DNA from: Watersipora subatra
Taxonomy: Eukaryota > Bryozoa > Gymnolaemata > Cheilostomatida > Watersiporidae
DNA: 64,000 nucleotides
Reading direction: 5' to 3'
Assembly (NCBI RefSeq): GCF_963576615.1
Contig: NC_088718.1
Coordinates: forward strand, 28,812,377 to 28,876,376
Shown here: positions 31,786 through 42,407 of the stretch, one piece after another
Layout of the letters: each line of letters begins with the position of its first letter
Position numbering within the stretch: the first letter of the stretch is position 1
Translations under genes and position numbers: made by a program
Notes under the pieces: generated by a model
Database searches by the model: none
What the model was told of the DNA's origin: nothing
Seen by the model: the letters and a program-made list of their open reading frames with translations, nothing else

Positions 31786-33500
31786 GGGGTCACGTAGCTA
31801 GCGGCTGAAGGAATTGTTTACAGAAATGTGTCATAGACAAAGGAATAGATTAATTTAGCCTGATATTAATGACATAACAGAGGGGCAATTACCGCTAAAC
31901 CCAATGACAGACTTATTTATTGCTACAAGTATTTTTTTTCTTAAGCAGTTTCAATATCTAAAGATGATACAAAAATTAATACATTCTTAATCAATAGTTT
32001 GTTATTAACTCAGCCATGTATAAAGTATTTAGTGCTTCAGATAATAACTTTTATTTGATGCAAGATAAACATCAATTTTAATTCAGTTTTCTGCTAAAGT
32101 GAAAAATAGAGTTATATATTTTCAATAATAAAATAGATATGACAATAGATTGAGGTTAAAACACTAGCATAGAATACACCTATTCCCTCAAACCTGAGTA
32201 CATGTAATCATAACACGTGGTTGTACATAGATAACATTCTAGCTCATGGAGTGCCCAATTATCATGACACCTCTCAACAATCTTATGTACTGCTCTAAGG
32301 AAGATGGTAAATATTTTAAGCATTGTTTATTTTTGATGCTTATTGCTTTGTTATATCATGCTAGTCCAGAAAACTTCAATGTGTACACTGGATCACAAGC
32401 CAAGTCAAACTCGCTGTCTACAAAGGAATATACAATCGCTCGAGCTTGATGCAGACCAATCATGACGCACATGCAGTTTTTTTTACTGACTATATGAATT
32501 GGAAAACTTATGGTAACCGCTGAAACTGATTAATTTTTGTTTGGTTCTGTTAAAATTTTGCAATATCTGTGTCCCGAAGTGGTCCAGTAAGATTGTTGAC
32601 ATGAGAACATTAACAACAACAGCTTTACATATTTGCTTATACACAATAAACTACTTAACTGATTGAAAACTAAAAAGGAAAAAATAGTTATTTTACTACT
32701 CTACTTGTCAAGAGATTAAAACGAACTTTGCTTGAATTCATAGATTTCCAACCGACTCATCTTTAACATTTCTATTACTTGCTTTTATTTCCTTTCCTAA
32801 TATTCAAAACCGAAAAACATCATGGTTGGTTTAGTCTGACAATCTTGTAAAAAAATTAGAGAATTATTAAACTTAGTCGACCGACTTTGCGCTTATGCCG
32901 CACAAAAGAAATTATGGTTGTCTGCCCTGTTCTTACAATGAGCAATGAGCCTTGTAAGACTCGCACTCCTGACCTACGAATCTTAAGTCACTGCTCTGAC
33001 CACTTGACAAAGCAACAAATTAAGGAACAAAACACCTAAATCTAAACAATATAAGATGAAGTTGTATGGTTCCCATCCTCAGCACTGTCCAAGAGTATTA
33101 ATATATACATGTGCTCACTGAGTCAAGAACCAGTCTAACAGAAAGCTAATTCTGTTTACCAAGGAAGTAGTCCTGATGCTTATGAGCCGGGAGGAAGTTC
33201 TGCCTTAGGTTAAAGTTTAATGAACTCGTGATCAAGGAAGAACTACCTGAAGTTGCATAGCTAGCAGACAACCTGCCTGTTTGTTAATGCATGATGTGAT
33301 AAAAGAAAAAGCTTATCCTGCAATTGAATAGCAATCTACCTTGCTTTGCTTGGAAAGAGCAGTGTACCATTTAATCAGCTATGCCATAGTCCTTGTTGAC
33401 AGCCTATGGGACTGCACTAAAAATAACTCCTGTGTAGACTGCGGCACAACAGAATATATAACTACGTTGTCTATTCAGTATGTCATAAACTAAAATATGT

Positions 33501-34502
33501 CACACACTGACACGTGGATCATGTCAGTGTCAACTATAAATATAGGCTGCCAAGGTTCTCATCATCTGTTTGAGCTGCCAATAAGCCAGGTTGACAGCAG
33601 CTGCTGTATATATGATCTCTTGCCTTTGCTTCAGTCTTAGTGTTTTTGTCTGCATAAAAAAGAACAAAAGACAAAGTGTTTAATACTGTGAAAACAATTT
33701 AATGATATAATCTCTACGTTGTGGCAAACAAAAACTCACAACAAGATGCCAAGAATGATTTGTTTTCTCATTACGTGGCTACTCGATACTAGCGTCTGCT
33801 GCTTTCTAACCTTTCAAGAGAACATCAGCAAAAGCTTGGAATAGTACAAGGTTGGCCAGAAGTGATTATATAACATCCTGCTCACATTGTTGATGTAAGG
33901 TGAACAGATTTTGTTGTAATGCTCCAACATCAATCTTGAGAAAACAAGCAAATGGTTGTTGGGACCTTTAAATGGTTTTCTAAGCAGAAACTAAGCAAAA
34001 GTTATTTTTCGGAAAATTTTGAATGAATGCATAAGGAACAAAAATTGAACTCACTTTGTTTTTACACATTTTCTTTTTATAATTGAAAAGATATGAATAC
34101 AAAAATACTTTTGAAGTTTTAAAAGATCACAATTAATATTTTGATTAGCACAAATTAAGTTTTAAATTTCCATTGCCACTAAGGTTGTGCTTATATTGTC
34201 AGCATATTAAATATTACTAAATGGCAAGCTGCAGCAAGTTTTCCCAGTCAAAAAACTCACTCTAGGACCCTTATTGATTCTAAGCTAAGGCGATGCGTAC
34301 ACTAACAGCTGACTCAAGGAGACTTCATAGCTGTTGAAACATGTTTCATACACAGTTTAATAAGGCATACAAAAGATTTACAAGCATTCGAATAATTCCG
34401 TATTTAGGATTAATTTATATATTAATACACTTTCAGTCTTGTGTGCCGTGCGAAATTGTCAGGTGTAATAACTATGTATACATTTATTCTTCAATATGGT
34501 AA
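33501..34502. other. No gene recognised
   Basis: AT-rich. A short hairpin (ACACTGACA / TGTCAGTGT) at 33505-33531 is followed by a TATAAATA-like box near 33537. No open frame follows, so a promoter is only a guess. Confidence 0.35.
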
Positions 34503-34660
34503 GGTAGTAGAGTGGTGAAGTTAGTACTGGGCTTGGCTGAAATGAAATATCTGAGTTCTATACTCCTATGAGAGGCAGTCTTTGTTCTTAATGCTTCCAG
34601 TGTGGCTTCAGACGGACAGACAGACATGGCTGTTATTATAGTGAAAATCTAAAAAACGGG
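34503..34660 (+). repeat. tRNA-derived SINE
   Basis: An A-box-like GTAGAGTGGTGAAG and a B-box-like GAGTTCTATACTCC are about 35 bases apart. The tail is GGACAGACAGACATGGCTGTTATTATAGTGAAAA. The same tail recurs on the minus strand at 57.54-57.59 kb, so it marks a dispersed family. Confidence 0.6.
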
Positions 34661-34844
34661 GAGATAAATCCATGCATATTATTGTAACAAGTAATTATTG
34701 CAAATGTGATGATATTCAAAAACATGGATGCGCCATGAGAGTTCAAACAAAATAATTATTTTCAACTTTTAGAAGTCAACCTTTTACGAGACAAAATCAA
34801 TATTAACCCTCTGAGGCCTACACACAGAAGCTTTGCTCTGAAAT

Positions 34845-35053
34845 TTTTTAAACTTATTGGATAGCCTCCAAATATATATATGAGTGTTCTTCTAGATTTT
34901 TTATTTTCTACTATCACCTTGACCTGAGATATTAAATGTTGCACTCACACAACATCGGGCTTTAATGCTATATACATTACCGCAATAGACAATAATGTTA
35001 TGAAGTAGTTGAGCCAGTAAAATATCTTTATGTTAAATATATATATATTTATG

Positions 35054-35121
<68 letters not shown>

Positions 35122-35331
35122 GATTTAGCACTTATTTATTCAAAATAAAGATATTTTACTGGCTCAAATACTTCAAAACATTATTGCCTATTGCGGTAAT
35201 GTATATAGCATTAAAGCCCAATGTTGTGTGAGTGCAACATTTAATATCTCAGGTCAAGGTGATAGTAGAAAATAAAAAATCTAGAAGAACACTCATATAT
35301 ATATTTGGAGGCTATCCAATAAGTTTAAAAA
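34845..35331. repeat. Large palindrome around an AT microsatellite
   Basis: Arms of about 190 bp (34845-35034 and 35140-35331) are inverted copies with few differences. For example GGATAGCCTCCAAATATATA at left matches TATATATTTGGAGGCTATCC at right. The centre is about 90 bp of (TA)n. The left arm begins about 38 bp inside the piggyBac end. Confidence 0.85.
35036..35118. repeat. (TA)n microsatellite
   Basis: An almost pure TA run forming the loop of the palindrome. Confidence 0.95.
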
Positions 35332-35561
35332 CATATATTATAAAAAATATATGTATATATAAAAAAAAAAATATATATATATAAAAATATTTATATATAT
35401 AGCATATATGTATATATATATACATATATAGCATATAGCATATATATCAACATTTATATATTTGTATAATTATATATATTGTTGTATAATTATATATGTA
35501 TTTGTATAATTATATAGGTATTTATATATTTGTATAAATTTAAAAATATATAGATATATAT
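35332..35561. repeat. AT-rich degenerate microsatellite
   Basis: TATATA runs mixed with a TATTTGTATAATTATATA unit repeated about four times. Confidence 0.8.
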
Positions 35562-35836
35562 GTAGTCATGCTACAGACAGTACTGTTTTGGCTATTGAAG
35601 CCTCATCAGTGCAGCTCAGAGCTCAGACAAGGAACACAAATCCCATTACCAATGAGAGGTGACTTCCTGCCATGAAGCAACTAAGTTGCCTCACAGACTT
35701 AAATAAAGTCAATGTGCTGACACCAGAGTGCTCAAATCTCAAATGTGACGAGCTTTGCACAAAGGCGAATAGTGCCACGCCTCTCAGAGAGTGCTCAACC
35801 AAACCGAAGCGAGGGAGCACATACTCATGCAATATA
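35562..35836 (-). mobile_element. Small hammerhead-bearing repeat between two TA tracts
   Basis: About 275 bp of non-AT sequence with sharp TA-tract borders on both sides. Its left end folds as a hammerhead ribozyme on the minus strand (35570-35615). The rest has no protein-coding potential. Small non-autonomous retroelements carrying hammerheads (retrozymes and Penelope relatives) have this size and feature, but the assignment is an inference. Confidence 0.5.
35570..35615 (-). ncRNA. Hammerhead ribozyme (type I fold), probably inactivated
   Basis: On the minus strand: stem I GCTGCA, core CTGATGA, stem II GGC/GCC with a UUCAAUA loop, then AAAAC, a tiny stem III (CAG/CTG), the cleavage triplet GTC, and TGTAGC closing stem I with six pairs. 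All parts of the fold are present except one core base: the expected GAAA reads AAAA. On the plus strand this is TTTTGGC for TTTCGGC, a CpG-to-TpG change. Confidence 0.75.
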
Positions 35837-35847
35837 TATATATATAC

Positions 35848-35905
<58 letters not shown>
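35836..35905. repeat. (TA)n microsatellite
   Basis: TATA/TACA runs between the small hammerhead element and the Penelope-like element. Confidence 0.9.
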
Positions 35906-35910
<5 letters not shown>

Positions 35911-35939
35911 AAATTTATTCATGTAAAACCTTAGATAAA

Positions 35940-36002
35940 AAACAACTTCATTACTATTAGTTTCATGTCTGTTACGCAGACAATCATCAGATAAAATTGT
36001 TT
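35940..36002 (-). ncRNA. Hammerhead ribozyme in left Penelope arm
   Basis: The same 63 bases as the copy at 36670-36732, on the minus strand. It folds into a 12-bp stem I, core CTGATGA, stem II TGTCTG/CAGACA, GAAAC, a two-pair stem III with a TAATA loop, and the triplet GTA. Confidence 0.75.
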
Positions 36003-36060
36003 TGGTCCGACTGAGTTATATATGTAAGGGAGGTGTAATTACTATAACGACTGATAGCTA

Positions 36061-36552
36061 TGTAATTGCATTTCGTAGTATGTATTTAGTAGAATGTCGG
36101 CATGTGGAAGCTAGCTCGTTACGCTTGTTGAGTGAGCTCATTTCTGGTTTTGTGAGGATGATGTACTTTTCTGATATGCACAGGTTACAACGCTTGGTGG
36201 CTGGGTCGTATGGCCTTGCGTGTTGAACGATTTTCCATTTAATTGTATACGGTGTGTTCAGGCCTTTTAGCTGCCAGATGTAGTTACTAAGCTCTGTGGC
36301 AGATTGCTTGTCCTGGTGCCTGAAAGATGATATGTGGCCGCTGAGTCGTGTCTTAAAGGTATTTTCTGTGAGACCAATATAACTTTCTGTAGGTTTGCTA
36401 CCGTCGTCTGCGGTGACTACAGCTTGGTAAATGAGCGACTTGCTAAGACAGTTTCCTTTGAGAGGGCATTCATTTGGTGCGCAACAGTTGCATGTTTTGT
36501 TGTTTGCTGGGTGCGTCGAGGCGTTGTTCAAGAGCTTCTTATTGTGATCCTA
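36061..36552 (-). pseudogene. Penelope-like element: RT end and GIY-YIG nuclease domain
   Basis: An open frame of about 164 codons with no start, so 5'-truncated. It begins HNKKLLNNAST, the segment that follows the RT in Penelope-like elements. It continues with the Cys-rich finger (CNCCAPNECPLKGNC) and the nuclease (LIYQAVV, ESYIGLTENTFKTRLSGHIS, LSNYIWQLK). After that comes CNLCISEKYIIL and the final CRHSTKYILR. GIY-YIG nucleases nick target DNA for integration; the YIG part is clear. The RT core is missing, so the copy is dead. Confidence 0.85.
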
Positions 36553-36669
36553 CTAGATTCTACTCGAGTGATCGACATTCTACTAAATACACACTACGAA
36601 ATGCAATTACATAGCTATCAGTCGTTATAGTAATTACACCTCCCTTACATATATAACTCAGTTGGACCA

Positions 36670-36732
36670 AAACAATTTTATCTGATGATTGTCTGCGTAA
36701 CAGACATGAAACTAATAGTAATGAAGTTGTTT
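36670..36732 (+). ncRNA. Hammerhead ribozyme in right Penelope arm
   Basis: A 12-pair stem I (AAACAATTTTAT with ATGAAGTTGTTT, two G-U pairs) encloses CTGATGA, a TGTCTG/CAGACA stem II with a CGTAA loop, GAAAC, a TAATA loop and the GTA cleavage triplet. All invariant core bases are present. The unusual points are a U-U mismatch at the base of stem II and GTA in place of the commoner GTC. Confidence 0.75.
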
Positions 36733-36766
36733 TTTATCTAAGGTTTTACATGAATAAATTTTATAT

Positions 36767-37111
36767 TTAAGCTCTGACCACTCATTGAGCACTATCTGGC
36801 AGCTTTAACACACTACATTGGAATATATATATGTATATATATATATGTATATATATATACTTTATATATACAACCCAAGCATATAAGTTTATACCACTGT
36901 TTGGTACAAATGAACAAAATACTGGAGCAATGTCAACTGTTTCAAAGTAACTCTATCTCTCCATTCGCTTGCAATGATTGGTACGTAACTAATTTCTTTC
37001 ATCAAAAACACAGAGACTATTTTATATTTCTGACAATTTGCAGTAGTTGTTTTCTTGCACAGCTTGCAGCGACCTCACTTTGGAACCTTTATTGGCCAAT
37101 GAGCAAAATTG
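36767..37111. other. piggyBac 3' side, non-coding
   Basis: AT-rich, with another TA/TG microsatellite near 36825-36870. It lies between the Penelope fragment and the transposase end. No coding sequence is supported. Confidence 0.4.
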
Positions 37112-38060
37112 TCATAGGGAACTTCGGATTTTTTTGAAATTCGAACATCGAATTTTTCTAGCTGGTGTCGGGCATAGAGTGGCTTCACTTGCTGCAGATG
37201 GACATCCTCGTTTAGCAGCAGCACTGACATGAATGAGACTGTCAGCAACTTCAGCTTGGAATTTTCTTCTATTTAGTACTTCACTTTTTGGTAGCTTGAG
37301 ACGGCGACTATCACGCCTGTAGATATTCCAAGCATTGATTACTGCTACCACTAAAAATGCTACAACAGGTAGAAATACCATCGCCGGCTCTTCATGGCAA
37401 AGCGGTACTTTGCTAAAAATAAATTCTATAAATCACTGCCTGCCATATTTTTTATATGATTGTATTATAGCAGACATGTTGTAGAAATGATGCTCTTTTG
37501 ATGGCTTGTCCCACTTTTTGGCTTGAGCAAAGTGCTGTACACCAGTCAGCTAGGAGAGAAGGGTGACAACTTTGTTGTCACACTATCTGACAGCAACCAG
37601 ATTGTAGACCTCCTCCACTTAGCTGTCAATAGGACTTTCTGGTCTCTCGTTTGAGAACTTTTTCATCATTGAACTTGCATTCGCGAACCCTGTTGGTTCG
37701 AACAGTACCTGTATAAAACATCCCATTTTTATTTAGCTCAGGGATGAAGGGAAGACTGATAAACAAGTCATCTCTATAGATTTTGCACCTCCAGTCCTCT
37801 TGTAGAGTAGATGTTAGCTTGAGTACAAAATCAGCTTCTTAGCCTAACTCCGTCCGCTTGCCATCACCACCCGGGTATACTTCAAAGTCGTGCAAAATGC
37901 CACTGACTCCTGCTCGACCCTAGATCTTGAAGCGCCATAAATGTGGCTTACTCTTTATGCATTGTTGACAAGGGCTAATCTTTCCAGTGTATTGACACAT
38001 TATTTCATCTATAAAGTGACATTTTTTGGGTTCTATTTACAGACATTTGTTCCATATGAC
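37112..38060 (-). pseudogene. piggyBac transposase, partial and broken
   Basis: Read on the minus strand from about 38.05 kb, the frame shows DEIMCQYTGKISPC (38007 downward), where the first catalytic Asp lies. It continues KSKPHLWRFKI, LHDFEVYPGGDG and YRDDLFISLPFI, which holds the second Asp region, then GTVRTNRVRECKF. Two in-frame stops and a shift near 37.62 kb break it. Further on, other frames show DNKVVTLLS and, near the C-terminus, VAVINAWNIYRRDS. The MGGVD segment with the third Asp is not intact. The N-terminal third is not recognisable. Confidence 0.8.
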
Positions 38061-38899
38061 ATCTATCCATGGTCACATTTTCCAGAGCTCGTTTAGCAAA
38101 TGCATTCCATCAACTCTGCTTCTTATGGCTTTGAATAGATTTTGTATTTACAAACTAAGGCAGTCTATTTTGCAATATCATTCATCTAACACCTAAAATA
38201 GCCCAACATAAAGCCTACACACTTAACTATCATGCTATATCAAGTGTAAGAATTGCATAATTTTGTATCATTTTGAAAAACCAATTTGCTTAGGTAGTAA
38301 ATGGCTACAGTCATAGCAGTAGTACTGGTAGTCGCAGTGAAGGTAACTGGTAATATTACCTCAATGGTAGTCTGTGTACCTCTACTACCATTTTTACAAC
38401 ACTAGGTATTATGCACATCAACAGGAATAAAAAGCATTAGCCCTAACAATGGTCAATTAGAATGTTGTATACTTCCCTTTCGAATACGAATCCCTTGGCT
38501 TGCAGCTTAGCTATGCAGAGCCCAATGTTGCACTCCTGCACAAGACATTTTGAGCTCATAAAGATAGCAAAGAAATTAATTTACCCAAAAAACTTTATGT
38601 GTGTAAAAGTATGGTCAACATGATACTCAAAACAGAAAATTTGTTATTCCAACATACCTCAAAAACTTAAAAATCTATGCCTAAAAAGTTGCTTTCTTCA
38701 CATGTGGTCCACTTTCAATTTCAAGGAATGTTCTAGAGTTATGTGATGACATCACGAGCATGAAATCCAATCAATTTTGGGTTTGAGGATGCATAAAGAC
38801 ATGTAAGAGACCACTTGAGAATAATATTTGGTTACAAAGCAGTTGTAGTGGCTCCATTCAGTTTTGAAAATTATGCAACATGGGGCCTCAGAGGGTTAA

Positions 38900-41800
38900 T
38901 TTTGTCGTCGATTCAATAATTCTGGGAAGTGTGATCTTTTCAGCTTCAACCAGTCAAATTATCTTGTCATAATGACACATTGTTTAGCACTCTTCCTCTT
39001 GCACATATAGACTCATAGAATGACAGAGTGGTTTTTCAATGTAGTGATCCCCACATCAAAACTTATGATAGCGTTCGTTGGTTAAGAATAAATGTTTTGT
39101 ACTCTCTGACATTTTGTAGCCTATAGAGCTCTTAAAGGTGAGAGTTCAAAGAGGTGAGGGAGGAGAAGGTGTGGTGTGCCTACTAGTGATTTCTTATTTT
39201 TGAGCTGAATAAATGTCAGAGCAGTTTGTACTGTTGGGCATGGTTGAACAGCATATATTAGTTTGGTCTTCCAGCAATGTATCATCTAAGATGGCTACCA
39301 GAACCACTCTATGTTTTAAAATTATTTTCAGTTTTATATCTTATTACCAACCTTTTAGTTAAAAAGTATTAAGCTGTAAACTAAGATTGAGTTAGACAGA
39401 ACTAATTCAAATTTGGTTGTTTATTACAGACTAATAATAAGTACACATGCACCAAGGATGATATCTTGCTGCATGTTGTTAGACACCTCATGGCCCAGCT
39501 TTTCTGATGTGCACAGACATGCTATTTTTAATTAGTTGTGTTGAAACAGAAGTAGATATAAAAGATACAAATACTAAAAGTGCTACATTTAAGATAAGTA
39601 TATAACAAGAATTTGCTAGAAAAACTCCTGTATAAATATATCACTGCATGCCAAATGAATCAACTTTCGCTAAAGGGTTTTCCTTTTTTTAGGCATATCT
39701 TTAATGATAGGTATCTGCAATACCTACCATTACTTCATTAGCAGTTTTTGAATCAACCGCAAAACCCTGTTAATATGTTTAGACAATGGCAGCTTTCTGG
39801 AATAGTACACTCGGAATGAGGTCTTTTGGCGCATGTTACAAGTTCAGATGTTACCTATCTTTTGTTGTGGCTTATGAATCAAAAAATTTAAACTAAAAGT
39901 AGAAGGAATAATCTTTGGATATTGGCAACATTCCCACATTTGACAGAAATAGCTTGCAAGATCCATCAATTAAATTTTGGCAATTTTAACATAAAAAGTT
40001 ACTTCTTACGTACCCTGAAAAAAAGTATTATCTGTGAAGCTTCATGGGAAAAATAACTCTTTTTGCGGGCTTTTGTTATTATCGTCGTATTATTTATTTA
40101 CTGTTTATACTACTTTCCTTGCTTCCCATAAAACAATGCCAAATACTACTAGCTACAAAAAAATAGTCGGCCTGTAGCACATTTGAACTTGTTAGTTAAC
40201 AACGAGAGTTGTGTGCTCCAGACGGTTGAAGAGTCTAGAATAGCATATCAATGTGTATTCTCTAAATAGAAAACAAATTGTTTTAATTACTATGAAAAAC
40301 CATTTTCATCGCATTGCTTGACATTCGCATAGAAAAAAACTAGGAATGCTTGCAGAAATACAGTTGTTCATTGCCAACTGCCCATTTAATTCACCATATG
40401 CTGTTAAAAACACCAGAAGGAAGAGTTGAAATGCTGCATAGATATAATGAACAAATTCTACTAAGACAAAAAAAGACTTCCAGCCAATCAGAGAGTTGTG
40501 TATAGCATTCTGTCAATACTGGCACCCAGAAAAGGTCAATGGTAGGTATCTTTAACATGAGAGAGTTTGTCATAGAAATAAGAGCTTGAGATTTTATTCA
40601 AAAATTTTATGCATCATGTCTTTATAAAAGTTAAAAGAAATGGACAATTTTAATGCAAACGTAAAATTTTGTTGGTGGAATTCTATAAAGTATATTTTTT
40701 TAAACTACTTTTTGAAAGATCTTTGATTATTTTTTCAGTTTTTCAACACTAGTACAAACATTCAAATCCTACCTACTAACTATTTGGAAACAAAACATTT
40801 ATTTTTATATATAAACAAGTTTTTGTTAAATGAACTAAGCGCGTTTGTAAAACCTTTTGAAATAGTCTCATGTGACAACCCTCATAGTTCATAATAGTTG
40901 GCTGATAAACGGAGCAACAACTTTAGCGGTCTGGCACCATTTTCTGCTTGTTCTACAAAAAAAGTATTCATAATAGCTAGCCTTGGTACCTATCCAAAAA
41001 CATTGATCATGGATCATAGAGTTAACAGATCTACCCAAACTTTTGCCAGAGTAAATTCAGGATATCGGGTTATCATTTTGCTAAAAATGATTTCCAAACA
41101 TATTATTGCATTTTCCGAAGTTTTATATGTTTGGTTTAGGATCGACACAAAAAATTGTAAACATGGACCTAAAGTATTTCTGTAAAGAAAATTCTTCAAC
41201 ATTGGAGCTCAGATATTTCTGATAACTATATTTTATATAAGAGAATGGGGGTTTGAGAAGATGATAGCGTTTTTTTTTCAGTTCTTTTCCCTGAACTATA
41301 AAATATACTATGCACAGCTATGATTTGTCAAATAGATTGATTTTTGTACAATATTTTTTCTGCTGATACCTAAAAATCTTAAACCTTTATTACGGAATCT
41401 TTAGCATTTACAGCAAAAATACCGTAAATAGCATGTACTACTTACGTAAGCAAAAATACCTTGTTCATAAGCAAAAATACCATGTACAGTTTATGTTTTA
41501 TAAAACGTTATATTTGATGTTATAAAACGTAACTAACTTTATGTAGGCAAAAACAGGCATAAAGGCATGCAGGCATGAACTGATTCCAAAAAACCAGCAA
41601 AATATTCCCTAGTGAAAGAAAGAACCTTATGCTGACAGAGGCTGTGATAAAATATACTAACAATAATATAAAAAGAGTGCAAGTGGTAAGAGGTATTTTT
41701 TCTGGCTGACTACCAACTAAACATATGCCAATGCTCAGACAAAAGTTAGGTTTCAGTTGCCAACTTTCAACTAGAAAACATAAAAGGAAGTTTGTACAAT

Positions 41801-41950
41801 AACTGACAAATCAATTTTATTAAAAACCGTTGTCAACCGTTGGCTACAATAATAATTAAGGATCGTCTTCTTTTGTGCTTTTACATTTGAACAAGATAGA
41901 ACAACTCTTTATTACTAGATTGTGTTTCACCGCATTCTATCTAACTTAGC
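38900..41950. other. No gene recognised
   Basis: A 3-kb AT-rich stretch. Frames are short and none shows a domain. The 95-codon plus-strand frame at 40898 has no recognisable motif. Confidence 0.4.
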
Positions 41951-41954
41951 TACA

Positions 41955-42407
41955 GATGAACTTGCACAAAAACTTTAGCAAATTATTTAGAAAAATCATT
42001 ATTTTTCTATCATTCGCGACTGTTTTTGATGCTTGAGGTTATCTGATTGCCAGGATGTTCAAGATTAAAATTAATAAAATTGGATCGCAGTTAAAATGCC
42101 GAGATTAACCAAAAGTGTAATTATGACATGTCTAGTTGGCAAAGGGCCTGCCAAATAGAGACGCTTAATCCTGGAACTTGAATACAATAACTGATTTCAA
42201 CTACCACAATGACAACAACTAGTGACACCATTCCGCATATATTTTTCTTCTGTGTGTTTGAACCGCAATCAAGTTTTGTTGATTTTTATTTTACAACACT
42301 TTAACAGTCAGATCACCTCAGCCATCACAAACAATTGTAAACGATAGAAAAATACCAATACTTTCAGATAAAATCTACTAAATCTTTGGTGTAAGTTCAT
42401 CTCTAAG
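41955..42407. repeat. Fold-back element
   Basis: Inverted arms of about 145 bp (41955-42102 and 42260-42407), about 75-80% alike. AGATGAACTTGCACAAAAAC at left matches the complement of the right-hand GGTGTAAGTTCATCT. Part of the arm also resembles 15360-15420, inside the pogo-like element at 15.1 kb. Probably a miniature DNA element. Confidence 0.6.

Larger units (their letters stand above)
27260..31790 (+). mobile_element. Copia LTR retrotransposon, nearly full length
   Basis: LTRs at 27265-27507 and 31547-31785 start TGTTGGAATGTAATG (CGTTGG in the 3' copy) and end CAAAACAACA. The flanking duplication GGGGT is perfect (27260-27264, 31786-31790). The domain order gag, protease, integrase, reverse transcriptase, RNase H is the Copia order. 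The LTRs differ at few positions plus a short TA difference, so the insertion is fairly young, yet the coding region has two frameshifts and two stops. It sits inside one unit of a tandem array whose sister units show the uninterrupted site. Confidence 0.95.
23240..33500. repeat. Diverged tandem array, period about 1.47 kb, interrupted by Copia
   Basis: Several phrases recur in the same order. GAGCTAGGAGGAAGTT then TTAGGTCAAAG appears near 23.92, 24.56, 25.73, 27.22 and 33.21 kb. AAGCTATGTTTAACTC with CTCCTGCATG appears near 23.65 and 26.40 kb, with a weaker match at 32.39 kb. An ACCTAGAAGGTTTTTATAG-like phrase appears near 25.33, 26.82 and 32.81 kb. Subtracting the 4,526-bp Copia insertion gives spacings of about 1.46-1.49 kb for the last three units; the first units are shortened. 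The copies are strongly diverged. No coding content is seen. Confidence 0.7.
35906..36766 (-). mobile_element. Penelope-like element, 5'-truncated, with inverted terminal arms
   Basis: A minus-strand coding piece with a GIY-YIG-type nuclease domain is flanked by 194-bp inverted arms (35906-36099 and 36573-36766). By eye the arms differ at only two positions. The left arm includes the last 13 codons and the 3' flank; the right arm is the same sequence in reverse. Inverted pseudo-LTRs and hammerhead ribozymes are known features of Penelope-like elements. The near-identical arms suggest a recent insertion into the older piggyBac. Confidence 0.85.
34807..38895 (-). mobile_element. piggyBac-type DNA transposon with nested insertions
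   Basis: The element is bounded by TTAA at 34803-34806 and 38896-38899. Both ends start CCCTCTGAGGCC when read inwards, a perfect 12-bp inverted repeat; CCC ends at TTAA are the hallmark of piggyBac. The 4.1 kb between carries a broken transposase on the minus strand (37.11-38.06 kb), plus a palindrome, AT microsatellites, a hammerhead-bearing small element and a Penelope-like fragment that inserted later. Confidence 0.85.

Noticed and set aside
33505-33560. TATAAATA box after a short hairpin as a promoter
   Set aside because: No transcript start evidence and no open frame or gene downstream.
35623-35960. Tyr/Ile-repeat frames on both strands
   Set aside because: They run through TA microsatellites.
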